Below, piece after piece: positions 50,701 to 59,379 of a DNA stretch of 64,000 nucleotides (its first letter is position 1; each line of letters begins with the position of its first letter). The DNA is from Pegoplata infirma (Eukaryota; Arthropoda; Insecta; Diptera; Anthomyiidae), in NCBI GenBank assembly GCA_963921195.1, contig OY992538.1:15400330-15464329 (forward strand), given 5' to 3'. The translations under genes were made by a program, and so were the position numbers. The notes beneath the pieces were generated by a model, which saw only the letters and a list, made by a program, of their open reading frames with translations, ran no database searches and was not told where the DNA came from.

Positions 50701-53700
50701 ATTCCACATTTACTATAAAAAAATCTTTTGGCCTCTCTCTTCTTTTCCTCTGTCATTTCAAAAACAATATGCTTAGGACAAAGAATTCGTTCAATAACCT
50801 CGCATACCTCTGTCATGCATGAAGAAATTGATGACTGTGAAATCCCTAAGAGACGATCCTGACCAATTTGGTGTTGGTATCCACCTTGGGCCAAAACTTT
50901 CAGTGTAGCAGCTAACTTTAATATGGCTGGTATAGCAGTGGATCTTTCTGGAGGCTTTAAACTTGCTTCTATGGAGTTGAGGACATACATGAACGCATTC
51001 TTATTTAGTCGGAAATTTCTAACAAAACTAAAATTAAAGTTTAAAGTAAAAATTAACTCGACAGTAAAATAGTATTTTCTTACCTCTTATCATTTAGACT
51101 CATAATATCCGAATTGTCCCTTATTAACTTCCTTTCAATCCTCTCTGGAAGAGCGTCGTTATTTACTTCATCAATCCATAATTCTACACTATCCATTTTA
51201 TATTTTTTATATTTGCGTTTTTTTTATTGAAGTTTTAAATTTCTTTGAACTTTTTGTTGTTATATTTGACATTTGCTGTCAAAATTTGAAAAGTGCTGCT
51301 AAATTTTCATCAGTGCTACCAAGTTTATGTGATTTGTTCCCTTTTATTCACAAATACAACTCTGTAGTAGTTTCGATAGTATTAGACAATACGATTTTAT
51401 TTTCGAATCGGAAACTACTTTCGAAAAGTTTTAATTTTCGAATCGAAATACGCAATAACCCCCCTGAATTTTTTTGGTGTTCTAGACTTCACATCCGAAT
51501 TTCTTTTTCGTTTTTTTTATATAAATAAAATTTGGTGAAAGTAAAACGAATGCACTTTTTTCCTTAAAATTTTTAAAATTTTAGAGCAAAATAATTTTTA
51601 ACAAATTTTATATTCCATTTTGTTCCTTGTGTCATTACAGTTCATTCCCGGTTCTATTCCATTTAGTTCCAAGTTCTATTTCATATCATTCAATGTAGGT
51701 TTCATTCCTTTTCACATATGTGGCATTTGCTACAGAAAAACATGCGTCCGCTGAATTTCTGAAAAGGTTGTATGAGTAGCCCTAAATGTAACTAAGATAA
51801 TTGCGTTTTTGGTTTTTAAATTTTTCAAAAACTGGGCTTATAAGGCGTGCTAAAATATTGGAAAAATTGTCAAATTTGTGTCGAGTTACCTTGTTTAAAT
51901 ATTTATCAAATTAAAACGGAATGCACCACAATCTCAAAAAATTTACATTCTTGTATAGTTTTGTATATCGTTAAATTTTTTTTTTCATTCGAAAATTTTC
52001 AGAACTTGTTCTGAAATTTTTCATTTTTTAAAAAAGTCAATTTATCAAAAATCCAGCCACTTTTTTTTTAACTTTTTTTTTTTTAAAGTTTATAAGTTTG
52101 TCCATCCACACAAAAATATTCAGACATGTGTTTTTCGTTTTTTTTTTCGAGAAAATCGCATTTAAATATTAAATTTCTTAACAATTTTGTAATTTGCTTG
52201 TATTTTCTTGTTTCAACATAGCAAATGAGTATTAAATATTTGCATTAATGTTACTCATACGCTCTGTGGAAAAATGAAAATGCGCGCAAATTACTAAAAT
52301 TGCGTTTGTAACTTGGATAATAATTCACCTCGTGGTAAATAAAACCGTTTTTCGCCAGCTGGTGAATAAAAAGTAACATAATTATTTTTCAACAAAAAAT
52401 TTTTTTTTCATCAATTTTTTTTTTTCATCAAATTTTTTTTTATTCATCAATTTTTTTTCTATAATTTTTTTTTCATTAAATTTTTTTCATAAATTTTTAT
52501 TTTTTTTTCATCAAATTTTTTTTGTCATCAAATTTTTGTTTTTCATCAGACTTTTTTTTTCATATTTTTTTTTTTATCAATTATTTTTTTTATCAAATTT
52601 TTTTTTCATCAATTTTTTTTTGATAAAATTTTTTTTCATCAATTTTTTTTCATTAATTTTTTTCATCAATTTTTTTTTTCATCAACTTTTTTTTTTGGTC
52701 AATTTTTTTTTCATCAAACTTTTTTTTTTATCATTTTTTTCTTTCATCAAATTTTTTTTTTCATAAATTTTTTTTCAATTTTTTTTCATTATTTTTTTTT
52801 TATCAAATTTTTTTTTTCATTAAAATTTTTTTTCATACATTTTTTTTATCAACTTTTTTTTATCAATTACACTGTGCTACACCAAAAATATGCAGGGGTT
52901 CTCATATGATAATTCGGGTTGGTTGGAGTCCATAGAGTACTGATATACTCATAGTTTTTCTGGATCACTTCGTTAAGTACGTTTTTTATTGGCAAATGTG
53001 TTGGAAAACGGAAATTCTTAAATTACAATTTTAAAAAATTATTACTTTGTTAGTTTGCAACCGATTTTCGATTTTATGGATTTGTTTTAAAGGTATAGGT
53101 CTTACCTTTCAAACAAAACAAAAATATTAAAAATCGATCAAGAATTGGCTGAGCTACGATCGCTTAAGTAAAAAAAAAACGTATTTTTTGAAAAATTTGT
53201 CATATTCTTTACACTCTAAGTTGAAAGTGCATCATTCAACAATTTTTTTGAATTTTTTGTAAAAAAGTATAGTAAAGTAGCTTTCCAAAACACCAAAAAA
53301 CATAACAATCGGTTTAAAAATGAATGAGTTATGCTAAGTTTTGTGATAGGGCATTTTTATATTTTTTCAGAAACGCTTGTAATTCAAGCATTATTCATAA
53401 ATCTTGTTACTAGTAGTAATTTTATGCGCATATGCATATAAACTAGAGATGGGAACGTAATTAGATTTGTGCGTGATTCACACATGATCAGAAGTGAGCG
53501 TGATTGAAAATTAATATTACTCACGTGGTTGTTAGTGAGTGTCAGTGTGAGTGGAATAAAATAATGGGCGTGTCAGTTACTTCCAAATCCTATTTATAAT
53601 TTTTTGGGTTTGTTTAAAAAATATCAGTGTTACTTCTTAAACAAATAAATATTGTGAATCGGTTGAAAACAGGCTAAGGTGCGCTTGTTTAAGTAAAAAA

Positions 53701-56700
53701 CCTTTTTTGAATAGTTATACCTGCAACATTTTTATGACAGAAAAAGCTGTGCGCTTGCAAACATGTTTTTTTAAAACGAAATTGCTAAAATTGTTGGATC
53801 ATTTGATGGAAATTTTACCTGTTTATAAATATACATGTGAGGCATTCCACACCAAATGTTCAGTGAGAAAAAAATTGTGTACCAAAATTTTTTCAATGGG
53901 TCCCGGGTAAAAAAGTTTTTTATATAACTAGGGTGAGATTTCCATGCAAATGCATGTTTTTTGTCGAAAGCCTAAAAACGATATCGACCAATTATCTTTC
54001 CGAATCAAGAGATTTGCATTAAATGGCATCGATTTGCTTTCGCATATTTTGGTGAAAATACATATTTTTGCATATGACTTTTTTAAAAAATGGAAAATTT
54101 CAGAACGGGTTCTGAAAATTTTCCAAAAAAATTTTAATCGATAGCCGATACAAAACTATACAAGAATCTAAATTTTTGAGATTTTGGTGCATTTAATTTT
54201 TATTTGATATATATTTAAACAAGGCAACTTGACACAAATTTGACCATTTTTCCAATATTTGACCACGCCTCCTAAGCCCAGTTTTTGAAAAATTGAACAA
54301 CCAAAAACGTAATTTTCTTAGCTCCATATATGAGGCATTCCACACCAAATGTTCAGCCAAAAAAAAAGTTGTGTCGTGTCAATATGAAATCATTTTCAAA
54401 GTATTCGCTCTTAGGGTACTATTAAATAACAAAAATAAAATTTAAGTTTTTTCAAAAAGTGGGCCTTGTAGGCGTGGTCAAAAATTGAAAATATCTAACT
54501 TTTTTGCCTGAGCATCTTTACTTCAATATTTATGCAAATTAAATGAAACACAGTAAAGTCTTAAAGACAAAAGCTGTTATAGATTTTTGAATGGGCTATC
54601 AATTAAAAAAATAAAAATTGGAACATTTTCAGAAGAAGTTCTGAATTTTTTAAATTTAAACTTAAACTTTATTTATCAAAAAACATGCCGCAATTTTATT
54701 TGTTTTTTATTTTTTAAAAAAAAAGTTAAAGGAATTTTCTATCTGATCGGAAATTTTTAGAGATGTGCTTTGCCTTGTTTTCGAGAAATCAAAATTCAAA
54801 AATTGCAACACGCTTATTTTATACAATAATGGTATTTAAAACGTGTGCGTATGAGTAATATCAATACTTAAAAAATATTTTAAGAGGCGATGGTAGCGTG
54901 AGTGAGTTTTTAATAACGATTACGCACGCTCATGAAAGAAAAAATTTAGTTACGCACGATATTTTATTTTATTTATCTACGTGAGTAGAAAAAAATAAGT
55001 TACGGTCACGATGTTCACGTGAGCGTGAGTAAAATAAAATATCGTGCTTGAATAATTTTTTTTCTTTCATTAGCGTGCGTGATCGTGAATAAATACTCAG
55101 GCAAAAAAGTTTGATATTTTCAATATTTGACCACGCCTACAAGGCCCACTTTTTAAAAAAAAAAAAAAAACTTAAATTTTATTTTTGTTATTTATTAGTA
55201 CCCTAAGAGCGAATACTTTGCAAATGATATCCCATTGAAACCACTATGGTTTTTCTGTAGTGGAACAGTTGGTGTGGAATGCCTCACATGGCTATCCATA
55301 CAACCCATTTAAAAATTTACGGTTCACATGTTTTTTTTTTGCTGAACATTTGGTGTGGAATACCTCATACGTATATTTATAAATAGGTAAAATTTCCATC
55401 AAATGATCCCACAATTTTACCAATTTCATTTCAAAAATGTCAAATGTTTTTTGTCATAAAAATGTTGCAGGTATAACTCTTCAAAAAAGGTTTTTTACTT
55501 AAACAAGCGCACCTTAGCCTGTTTTCAACCGATTCACAATATTTATTTGTTTAAGAAGTAACACTGATATTTTTTAAACAAACCCAAAAAATTATAAATA
55601 GGATTTGGAAGTAACTGACACGCCCATTATTTTATTCCACTCACACTGACACTCACTAACAACCACGTGAGTAATATTAATTTTCAATCACGCTCACTTC
55701 TGATCATGTGTGAATCACGCACAAATCTAATTACGTTCCCATCTCTAGTTTATATGCATATGCGCATAAAATTACTACTAGTAACAAGATTTATGAATAA
55801 TGCTTGAATTACAAGCGTTTCTGAAAAAATATAAAAATGCCCTATCACAAAACTTAGCATAACTCATTCATTTTTAAACCGATTGTTATGTTTTTTGGTG
55901 TTTTGGAAAGCTACTTTACTATACTTTTTTACAAAAAATTCAAAAAAATTGTTGAATGATGCACTTTCAACTTAGAGTGTAAAGAATATGACAAATTTTT
56001 CAAAAAATACGTTTTTTTTTTACTTAAGCGATCGTAGCTCAGCCAATTCTTGATCGATTTTTAATATTTTTGTTTTGTTTGAAAGGTAAGACCTATACCT
56101 TTAAAACAAATCCATAAAATCGAAAATCGGTTGCAAACTAACAAAGTAATAATTTTTTAAAATTGTAATTTAAGAATTTCCGTTTTCCAACACATTTGCC
56201 AATAAAAAACGTACTTAACGAAGTGATCCAGAAAAACTATGAGTATATCAGTACTCTATGGACTCCAACCAACCCGAATTATCATATGAGAACCCCTGCA
56301 TAAATTATTTTTGGTCTTTTGTAGCACAGTGTTATTTTTCATCAAATTTTATATTATCAATTTATTACTCACTTAAATTTTTTTTTTAAACAATTTTTGT
56401 TTTCATCAAAAAAATTTTCTTTTCATCAAAAACTGTTTTTCATCAAAATTTTTTTTCACCAAAAATTTTGGGTTCATTAAATTTTTTTTAACATAATTTT
56501 GGTTTTCGTGAAAAAAAAATATGTATTTGTTTTTACCAAAACTACTTTTTCACCAAGTCAAAGCTTTTCGCATAAAAATTTTCCATTTGTTTATCAAATG
56601 TACATAAAACAAGTGAGAGTGTTATATTCTTTGGTGCCGAATCTTTTATACTCTCCAAAATGTAAAAACACTTTTATGCACTTATTTTTGCACTCACTTA

Positions 56701-57284
56701 CGAAATGAACAGCTCTTTTGGTTTTTAATGGGGTCCTCGACTGATATTTCAATTAGTTTTGCATGGAATAGCAAAGTAATATAACATTATTTTTTCTAAA
56801 AAAACTTTGCTTTGGCAAGTACACCCAAATCTTCCGCAAAACATTATCATGATTTAATGTTTTGGGCAAGAGTACAAAATTCGCAGGCATTTTTGCTTTT
56901 AAAAACGGCAAAACGTAAAACTTTTTAAATAAACTACAAACAGTAAATGACATAATTTTCTGAGTGTATGTAATCTAGGCCTAACAATTTCGTTTAGTTT
57001 GCACATTTGCTTGGTGTAGCAATCATTTAAAAGATTTTTTTTTTTCATTTATCTTAAATTTATTTAATTTCTCTATTCTCTTTTCAGATGTAATATGTGG
57101 TCTTTTTGGTTATGTTGAATTTATGAATTGGCACAATTTGGTTACAGTCTCAAATTGGCCACAGGAAAATGATTGTTTATGTTTATTTTTAAATGGCGAA
57201 AGTAAAATTGATTGTAATTGCGGTAATCATATCAATAGTTTGGTATTGGTGTATTATATTAATGGGTTTTTAATGTTAAATTAA
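38777..57284 (+). CDS. Secreted protein of the C16orf89/UPF0764 (DUF4735) type, 5 exons
   Basis: Exons 38777-39005, 39069-39191, 39250-39508, 45317-45486, 57088-57284; phases fit, 978 nt, 325 aa. ATG 38777 is preferred because it begins a signal peptide (MLILKQTFYCLLLVAIVVGW, then ASA). The core is Cys-rich: SDECLASFATLDSRCEVPTE, CIDIMVSDLPTYGYQRMHQI, LLLYVFMHHICAP. It then has YRDLYLEQNVICGLFGYVEF with NWHNLVTVSNWPQENDC. This order resembles vertebrate C16orf89, a secreted protein of unclear function; I rely on memory of that family. The C-terminus (CNCGNHINSLVLVYYINGFL) is hydrophobic. Introns 3 (5.8 kb) and 4 (11.6 kb) are filled with transposons. A poly(A) signal AATAAA lies at 57547-57552. 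Confidence 0.85.
39980..40831. mobile_element. Non-autonomous hAT element, 852 bp
   Basis: Inverted ends CAGCGGTTACCAA and TTGGTAACCGCTG with a perfect 8-bp duplication CCCTACAC (39972-39979, 40832-40839). Subterminal GGGGGTACGCG occurs near both ends. No transposase. It sits in a dispersed repeat (TTTATACCCTACACCACTC) that continues on the right. Confidence 0.9.
40832..41820. repeat. Two copies of the CCACTCTGTGGTACAGGGTA repeat
   Basis: Text starting CCCTACACCACTCTGTGGTA and running through GTCCGTCCGTC occurs at 40832-40990 and again at 41132-41290; a short satellite block separates them. The second continues to ~41750. A reverse relative lies at 10560-10935. Non-coding. Confidence 0.75.
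41918..42062. repeat. Near-perfect 145-bp hairpin
   Basis: The left arm from TAACCCCTCAGCTCCACC and the right arm ending GGTGGAGCTGAGGGGTTA pair over about 65 bp each around a loop at CAAACAAAAATTTG. Only a couple of mismatches near the middle. It interrupts the satellite. Confidence 0.85.
42590..42837. repeat. Near-perfect ~245-bp inverted repeat
   Basis: Left arm: AAGTTGTTCGAGCTGGAGGT through GCTAATACTAGAAAAAG. The right arm mirrors it: CTTTTTCTAGTATTAGC through ACCTCGAGTTCTGACAACTT. The arms are about 110 bp with few mismatches. Interrupts the satellite in gene-3 intron 3. Confidence 0.85.
42965..44045. mobile_element. CAC...GTG element, 1.08 kb
   Basis: Starts CACTGAAAAAAAAG and ends TTTTTTTTGAGTG. 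CA on the left and TA on the right; the satellite target (GGATCACCATTC) shows the right TA is a mutated CA. The interior near the ends repeats TTAGTAAATTTTAACTAA words. The middle (43380-43900) carries a dispersed repeat shared with 46510-46920. Confidence 0.7.
44306..44700. mobile_element. hAT-like MITE built from TCACG/CACTCACG repeats
   Basis: Ends TAGAGATGTGCGC and (reverse complement) TAGAGATGGGCGC. The 8-bp flanks CTATCAAC and CTTCCAAC match at 6 of 8 positions, an aged duplication. The interior is almost wholly CACTCACG and TCACGTGA words. Related pieces lie within both arms of the palindrome (53450-53600, 55610-55745). Confidence 0.75.
44701..45316. other. Intron DNA with family A relative remnant
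   Basis: CTTTGTCATTCCGTGTGTAA at 44727 marks a broken copy of the repeat seen at 15500 and 63066. The rest up to the exon at 45317 shows nothing. Confidence 0.4.
45680..46132. mobile_element. hAT-type MITE built from TGCATATTT repeats
   Basis: Ends TAGTGATGAGGTTTCCATGC and (reverse complement) TAGGGATGAGATTTTCATGC. A perfect 8-bp duplication CTCACTAC (45672-45679, 46133-46140). The interior is runs of TGCATATTTTTGCATATTTT. A truncated relative starts at 53927 inside the palindrome. Confidence 0.9.
46289..47180. mobile_element. Long foldback element, ~0.9 kb
   Basis: Ends CAGTGTTCGAAAAAAAAC and (reverse complement) CAGGGTTCGAAAAAAAACTC, hAT-like in style. The arms 46289-46715 and 46750-47180 pair over nearly their full length around a ~35-nt centre. 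No clear 8-bp flank duplication. Non-coding. Lies in gene-3 intron 4. Confidence 0.8.
47244..47532. mobile_element. PIF/Harbinger-type MITE, 289 bp
   Basis: Ends GGCCTCTGTTCTG and (reverse complement) GGCCCCTGTTCCA, flanked by TAA (47241-47243, 47533-47535). Its interior, reverse-complemented, matches the DNA on both sides of the Harbinger element at 47759-51463, so a second copy of this MITE hosts that insertion. Confidence 0.8.
48032..48709. mobile_element. Dispersed repeat family A inside Harbinger
   Basis: Near-full match to 12959-14466 minus its mariner. Ends AACAAGTAAAAAAGTTAAAT and CACTAAGTGGAGGGTATAA. Differs chiefly by the expanded microsatellite at 48493-48572. Confidence 0.8.
48493..48572 (+). 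repeat. (CAGACGGA)n microsatellite, ~9-10 units
   Basis: A run of ACAGACGG 8-mers. The same site in the 12959 copy has about two, so the tract expanded in this copy. Confidence 0.9.
48828..49738 (+). CDS. Harbinger Myb/SANT-like DNA-binding protein
   Basis: Exons 48828-48980 and 49043-49738; 282 aa. The N-terminal trihelix/zeste-type Myb region ~1-75 reads MVEFMVAHPDLAKGH, then NSLWKRLADDLNG and INGWKKVFADYKNHVKAKIR. It is followed by CSLTPLELQLAGLL, an acidic/Thr-rich linker and a C-terminal coiled coil (KLKKEKFEFKKKMELEKTKR). In PIF/Harbinger elements such proteins bring the transposase to the nucleus and the TIRs. The reading frame stays open upstream of this ATG (AKKTKQRQFTI), so part of the Myb domain may begin in an unseen exon. 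No disabling mutation. Confidence 0.85.
49946..51196 (-). CDS. Harbinger DDE transposase (HARBI1-like), intact
   Basis: Exons 51196-51084, 51018-50589, 50537-50393, 50340-49946; phases fit, 360 aa, close to HARBI1 length (~350). Helix-turn-helix region: YQHQIGQDRLLGISQSSISS. The catalytic triad is visible: Asp in GVIGAVDGTHIQL, Asp in LGDSGYPLEPW across the last intron, and Glu in RSIIERTFGLLKARFRC. The C-terminal ALHNICLMF motif is also typical. No stop or frameshift, so the enzyme could be active. Antisense to the host intron. Confidence 0.92.
51467..52389. other. Flank of the host MITE and unassigned repeats
   Basis: 51467-51590 matches the reverse complement of 47362-47490 (right part of the MITE hosting Harbinger), whose outer end is lost. 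51830-51965 is an inverted relative of 54160-54290 in the palindrome. Otherwise nothing coding. Confidence 0.5.
52390..52869 (+). repeat. TTTTTTTCATCAA low-complexity array
   Basis: About 35 imperfect units of TTTTTTTTCATCAA. It continues, diverged, at 56332-56500 beyond the palindrome, which thus interrupted it. The Phe-rich ORF here is an artefact. Confidence 0.85.
52870..56331. repeat. 3.46-kb palindromic element
   Basis: Ends CACTGTGCTACA and TGTAGCACAGTG. Arms of about 1 kb (52895-53880 and 55330-56305) match closely, e.g. GCAGGGGTTCTCATATGATA at 52893 mirrored at 56280-56300. An inner pair (54400-54515 with 55085-55217) also matches. Both arms carry the same hAT-like TCACG repeat at mirrored places. 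The left arm has an extra ~420 bp including a truncated TGCATATTT MITE (53927-54085). No coding capacity found. Confidence 0.85.
56332..57087. other. AT-rich intron DNA with truncated CAC...GTG end
   Basis: Rest of the CATCAA array, then unassigned DNA. CATAATTTTCTGAGTGTA at 56951-56968 is the right terminus of a CAC...GTG element whose left end I cannot find. No gene before the exon at 57088. Confidence 0.45.
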
Positions 57285-58235
57285 TAATAATACTGAATTA
57301 TACGATTATATATCTAAAGGTAATTTATGAAACAAAATAATCAATATTCAATAATTACTCTATTAAAATCACTGTATCAAGAAATTGTTTATATTGGGGT
57401 GGGACCGTTTTTTAAAATTTCTACCAAATCGTTTCAAAGCAGATTTAACGAAATCTTTAAATTGTGTTTTTCTTTAATTTTTTAATAAAAGTTTGAGTTA
57501 GATTTTGTAATTATATTAATCCGGTCAAATTAGGGTATAACAAAAAAATAAATATTTATAGCATAAAAATATCAAAAAATATGTAACAATTTGCAAAATA
57601 AAATCAACAAATAATTTATTGAATTTAAAAATGGAGTTTTAAATTTATTTTTTTAGCTGTATAAATAGATTGTAAAAGTATTTTCTGTAGTTGTTTATTT
57701 TTTTTTTAATTTTTCAGAACTTTTTAATAAAGATTCGCCTCCCGGAAAATAGATCCAATTGGGTTGGATGGTTAAAAAAAGTAAAAAGGGGTTAGCAAAT
57801 TGTACTTTGGTACTGTTGTATATTTTAATAAATAATTATTTTAATTAATTTTTACTTAACCAAGTTTTTTACTGGATTCTCCACACATTTTTTTCGTGAC
57901 AAATAAGTTTATATAATCATTATCAAACCAAATAATATTATGGTTACTCAATGAATTGTCATATTTATTTTATTTGTTTATTTTTTCGTTTTTTTTCCTT
58001 TTCAAAATGTTGTTCATATTAAACTTATCGTTCTTTTAATGTATTATATCTGTCGTTTGTTTTAAAAACACCCATTATAATAATACGAAGGATTCGTATG
58101 TTAACAAACAAGTGGTAAACAAATATTTATCTTCTGAAGGTATGAAGTATACAATTCGTACAATCGTAATTGTACAGATAAACCACGATTTAAGCGGTTT
58201 TTTGAAATAATCATAATATTTAAAATGCAATTCAA
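57285..58235 (+). other. 3' UTR of gene 3 and unassigned DNA
   Basis: AATAAA at 57547-57552 is a likely poly(A) signal. Beyond it there is only AT-rich DNA without coding signal. Confidence 0.4.
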
Positions 58236-59069
58236 ACAAGTAAAAAAGTTAAATTCGACTTGGCCGAATCTTTCTAACGTGAAAAAAATAACATTTTTGA
58301 TTAGAAATAATTTATGTTGTCTTAAACAACTTTTTTTTAGTAATTTTTGAAAAAAAAAAATAAAATTAATTTACCATATTTTTTTTGAGTGTAAAAATTT
58401 TTTTGAGTGTAAAATTTTTTCGAGTGTAATTTTTTTTTAGTGTTAAAATATTTTTGAGTGACAAAAATACGTTGTAAAATATATTTGTAACTTACCAATG
58501 TTTTTAAAACATGTTTAAAGGGTTTTCAACACGTATATTAAAGGTGAAACTAATCTGAAATTCACGGTTTTGCTAATAACGTTTGAACCACTGGACCGAT
58601 TTGGCTGAAATTCAATAAGAAGCAGGCCAGGGGAACGAAAGAAAGTATTGCATCCTCAGAATTGTCTTTCCAAAGTTAGCGTGTTTTTTATTTCATAAAT
58701 TCACGAAAAACCCTTGCCGAAATTCAGTATTTTGCTCATAACTATTGAACCACTGGACAGATTTTACTGGATTACAATACCAACCTGACTAGGTAAATGC
58801 CCAACATATATGCCAAACTTCAGGATCCGTCGTAAAGTCTTTCAAAAGTTAGCGTGTTTTCAACAGACAGACAGACGGACGGCCAGACAGACGGACGGAC
58901 AGACAGACGGAAGGACAGAAGGACGGACGGAAATCGCTAGATCGTCTTCAAATTAATCGAGGATCATGAATATATATACTTTATGGGGTCCTAGACCAAT
59001 ATTTCGATGTGTTACAAACGAAATGACAAACTTATATATACCCTCTATCACTAGAGTGAAGGGTATAAA
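58236..59069. mobile_element. Family A relative
   Basis: CAAGTAAAAAAGTTAAATTC at left, and ACCCTCTATCACTAGAGTG then AAGGGTATAAAA at right, with a CAGACAGACGGACGG tract at 58862-58930. At 58385-58470 lies a mini-array of TTTTTTTGAGTGTAAAA, resembling reiterated CAC...GTG right ends. Confidence 0.65.
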
Positions 59070-59379
59070 AGTAAACGATGAAACATAACTTCAATTAAAA
59101 CCTAAATTACTCATGTAATGTCATTATCCAACACTTACGTAAACTTTTAACCAACACATATCGTCAGGAAAGAGATTTGAAACGAAAAATTTTCGAGCAG
59201 ATTTACATTCGTTTTATAGTTTTTGAGACTATTATTACATGTTCTTTTGTTGGTATAAAGATTCTTTACAATATAAATTGATTCTTACACAATATAAATT
59301 GATTCTTTATAAAATGGATCTTTCGTTTTTGTTATATTCGAGTTTGAAAAATCGTCCATTTAACAATTTTGTATCACCA

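Larger units (their letters stand above)
47759..51463. mobile_element. PIF/Harbinger transposon with both genes open
   Basis: Inverted ends begin GGGGGTTATTGCGTATTTCG and match for about 29 bp. CTG flanks both sides (47756-47758, 51464-51466). The joined flanks equal the uninterrupted MITE at 47244-47532 with two base changes. It holds a Myb/SANT-like gene (+) and a DDE transposase gene (-), convergent, as is standard for the family. A 678-bp family A insertion (48032-48709) sits between the left end and the Myb gene. Confidence 0.9.

Noticed and set aside
52536..52766. Phe-rich membrane-like ORF
   Set aside because: Translation of the TTTTTTTCATCAA array.
52862..56340. 8-bp hAT duplication around the palindrome
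   Set aside because: Flanks ATCAATTA and TTATTTTT do not match in either orientation.
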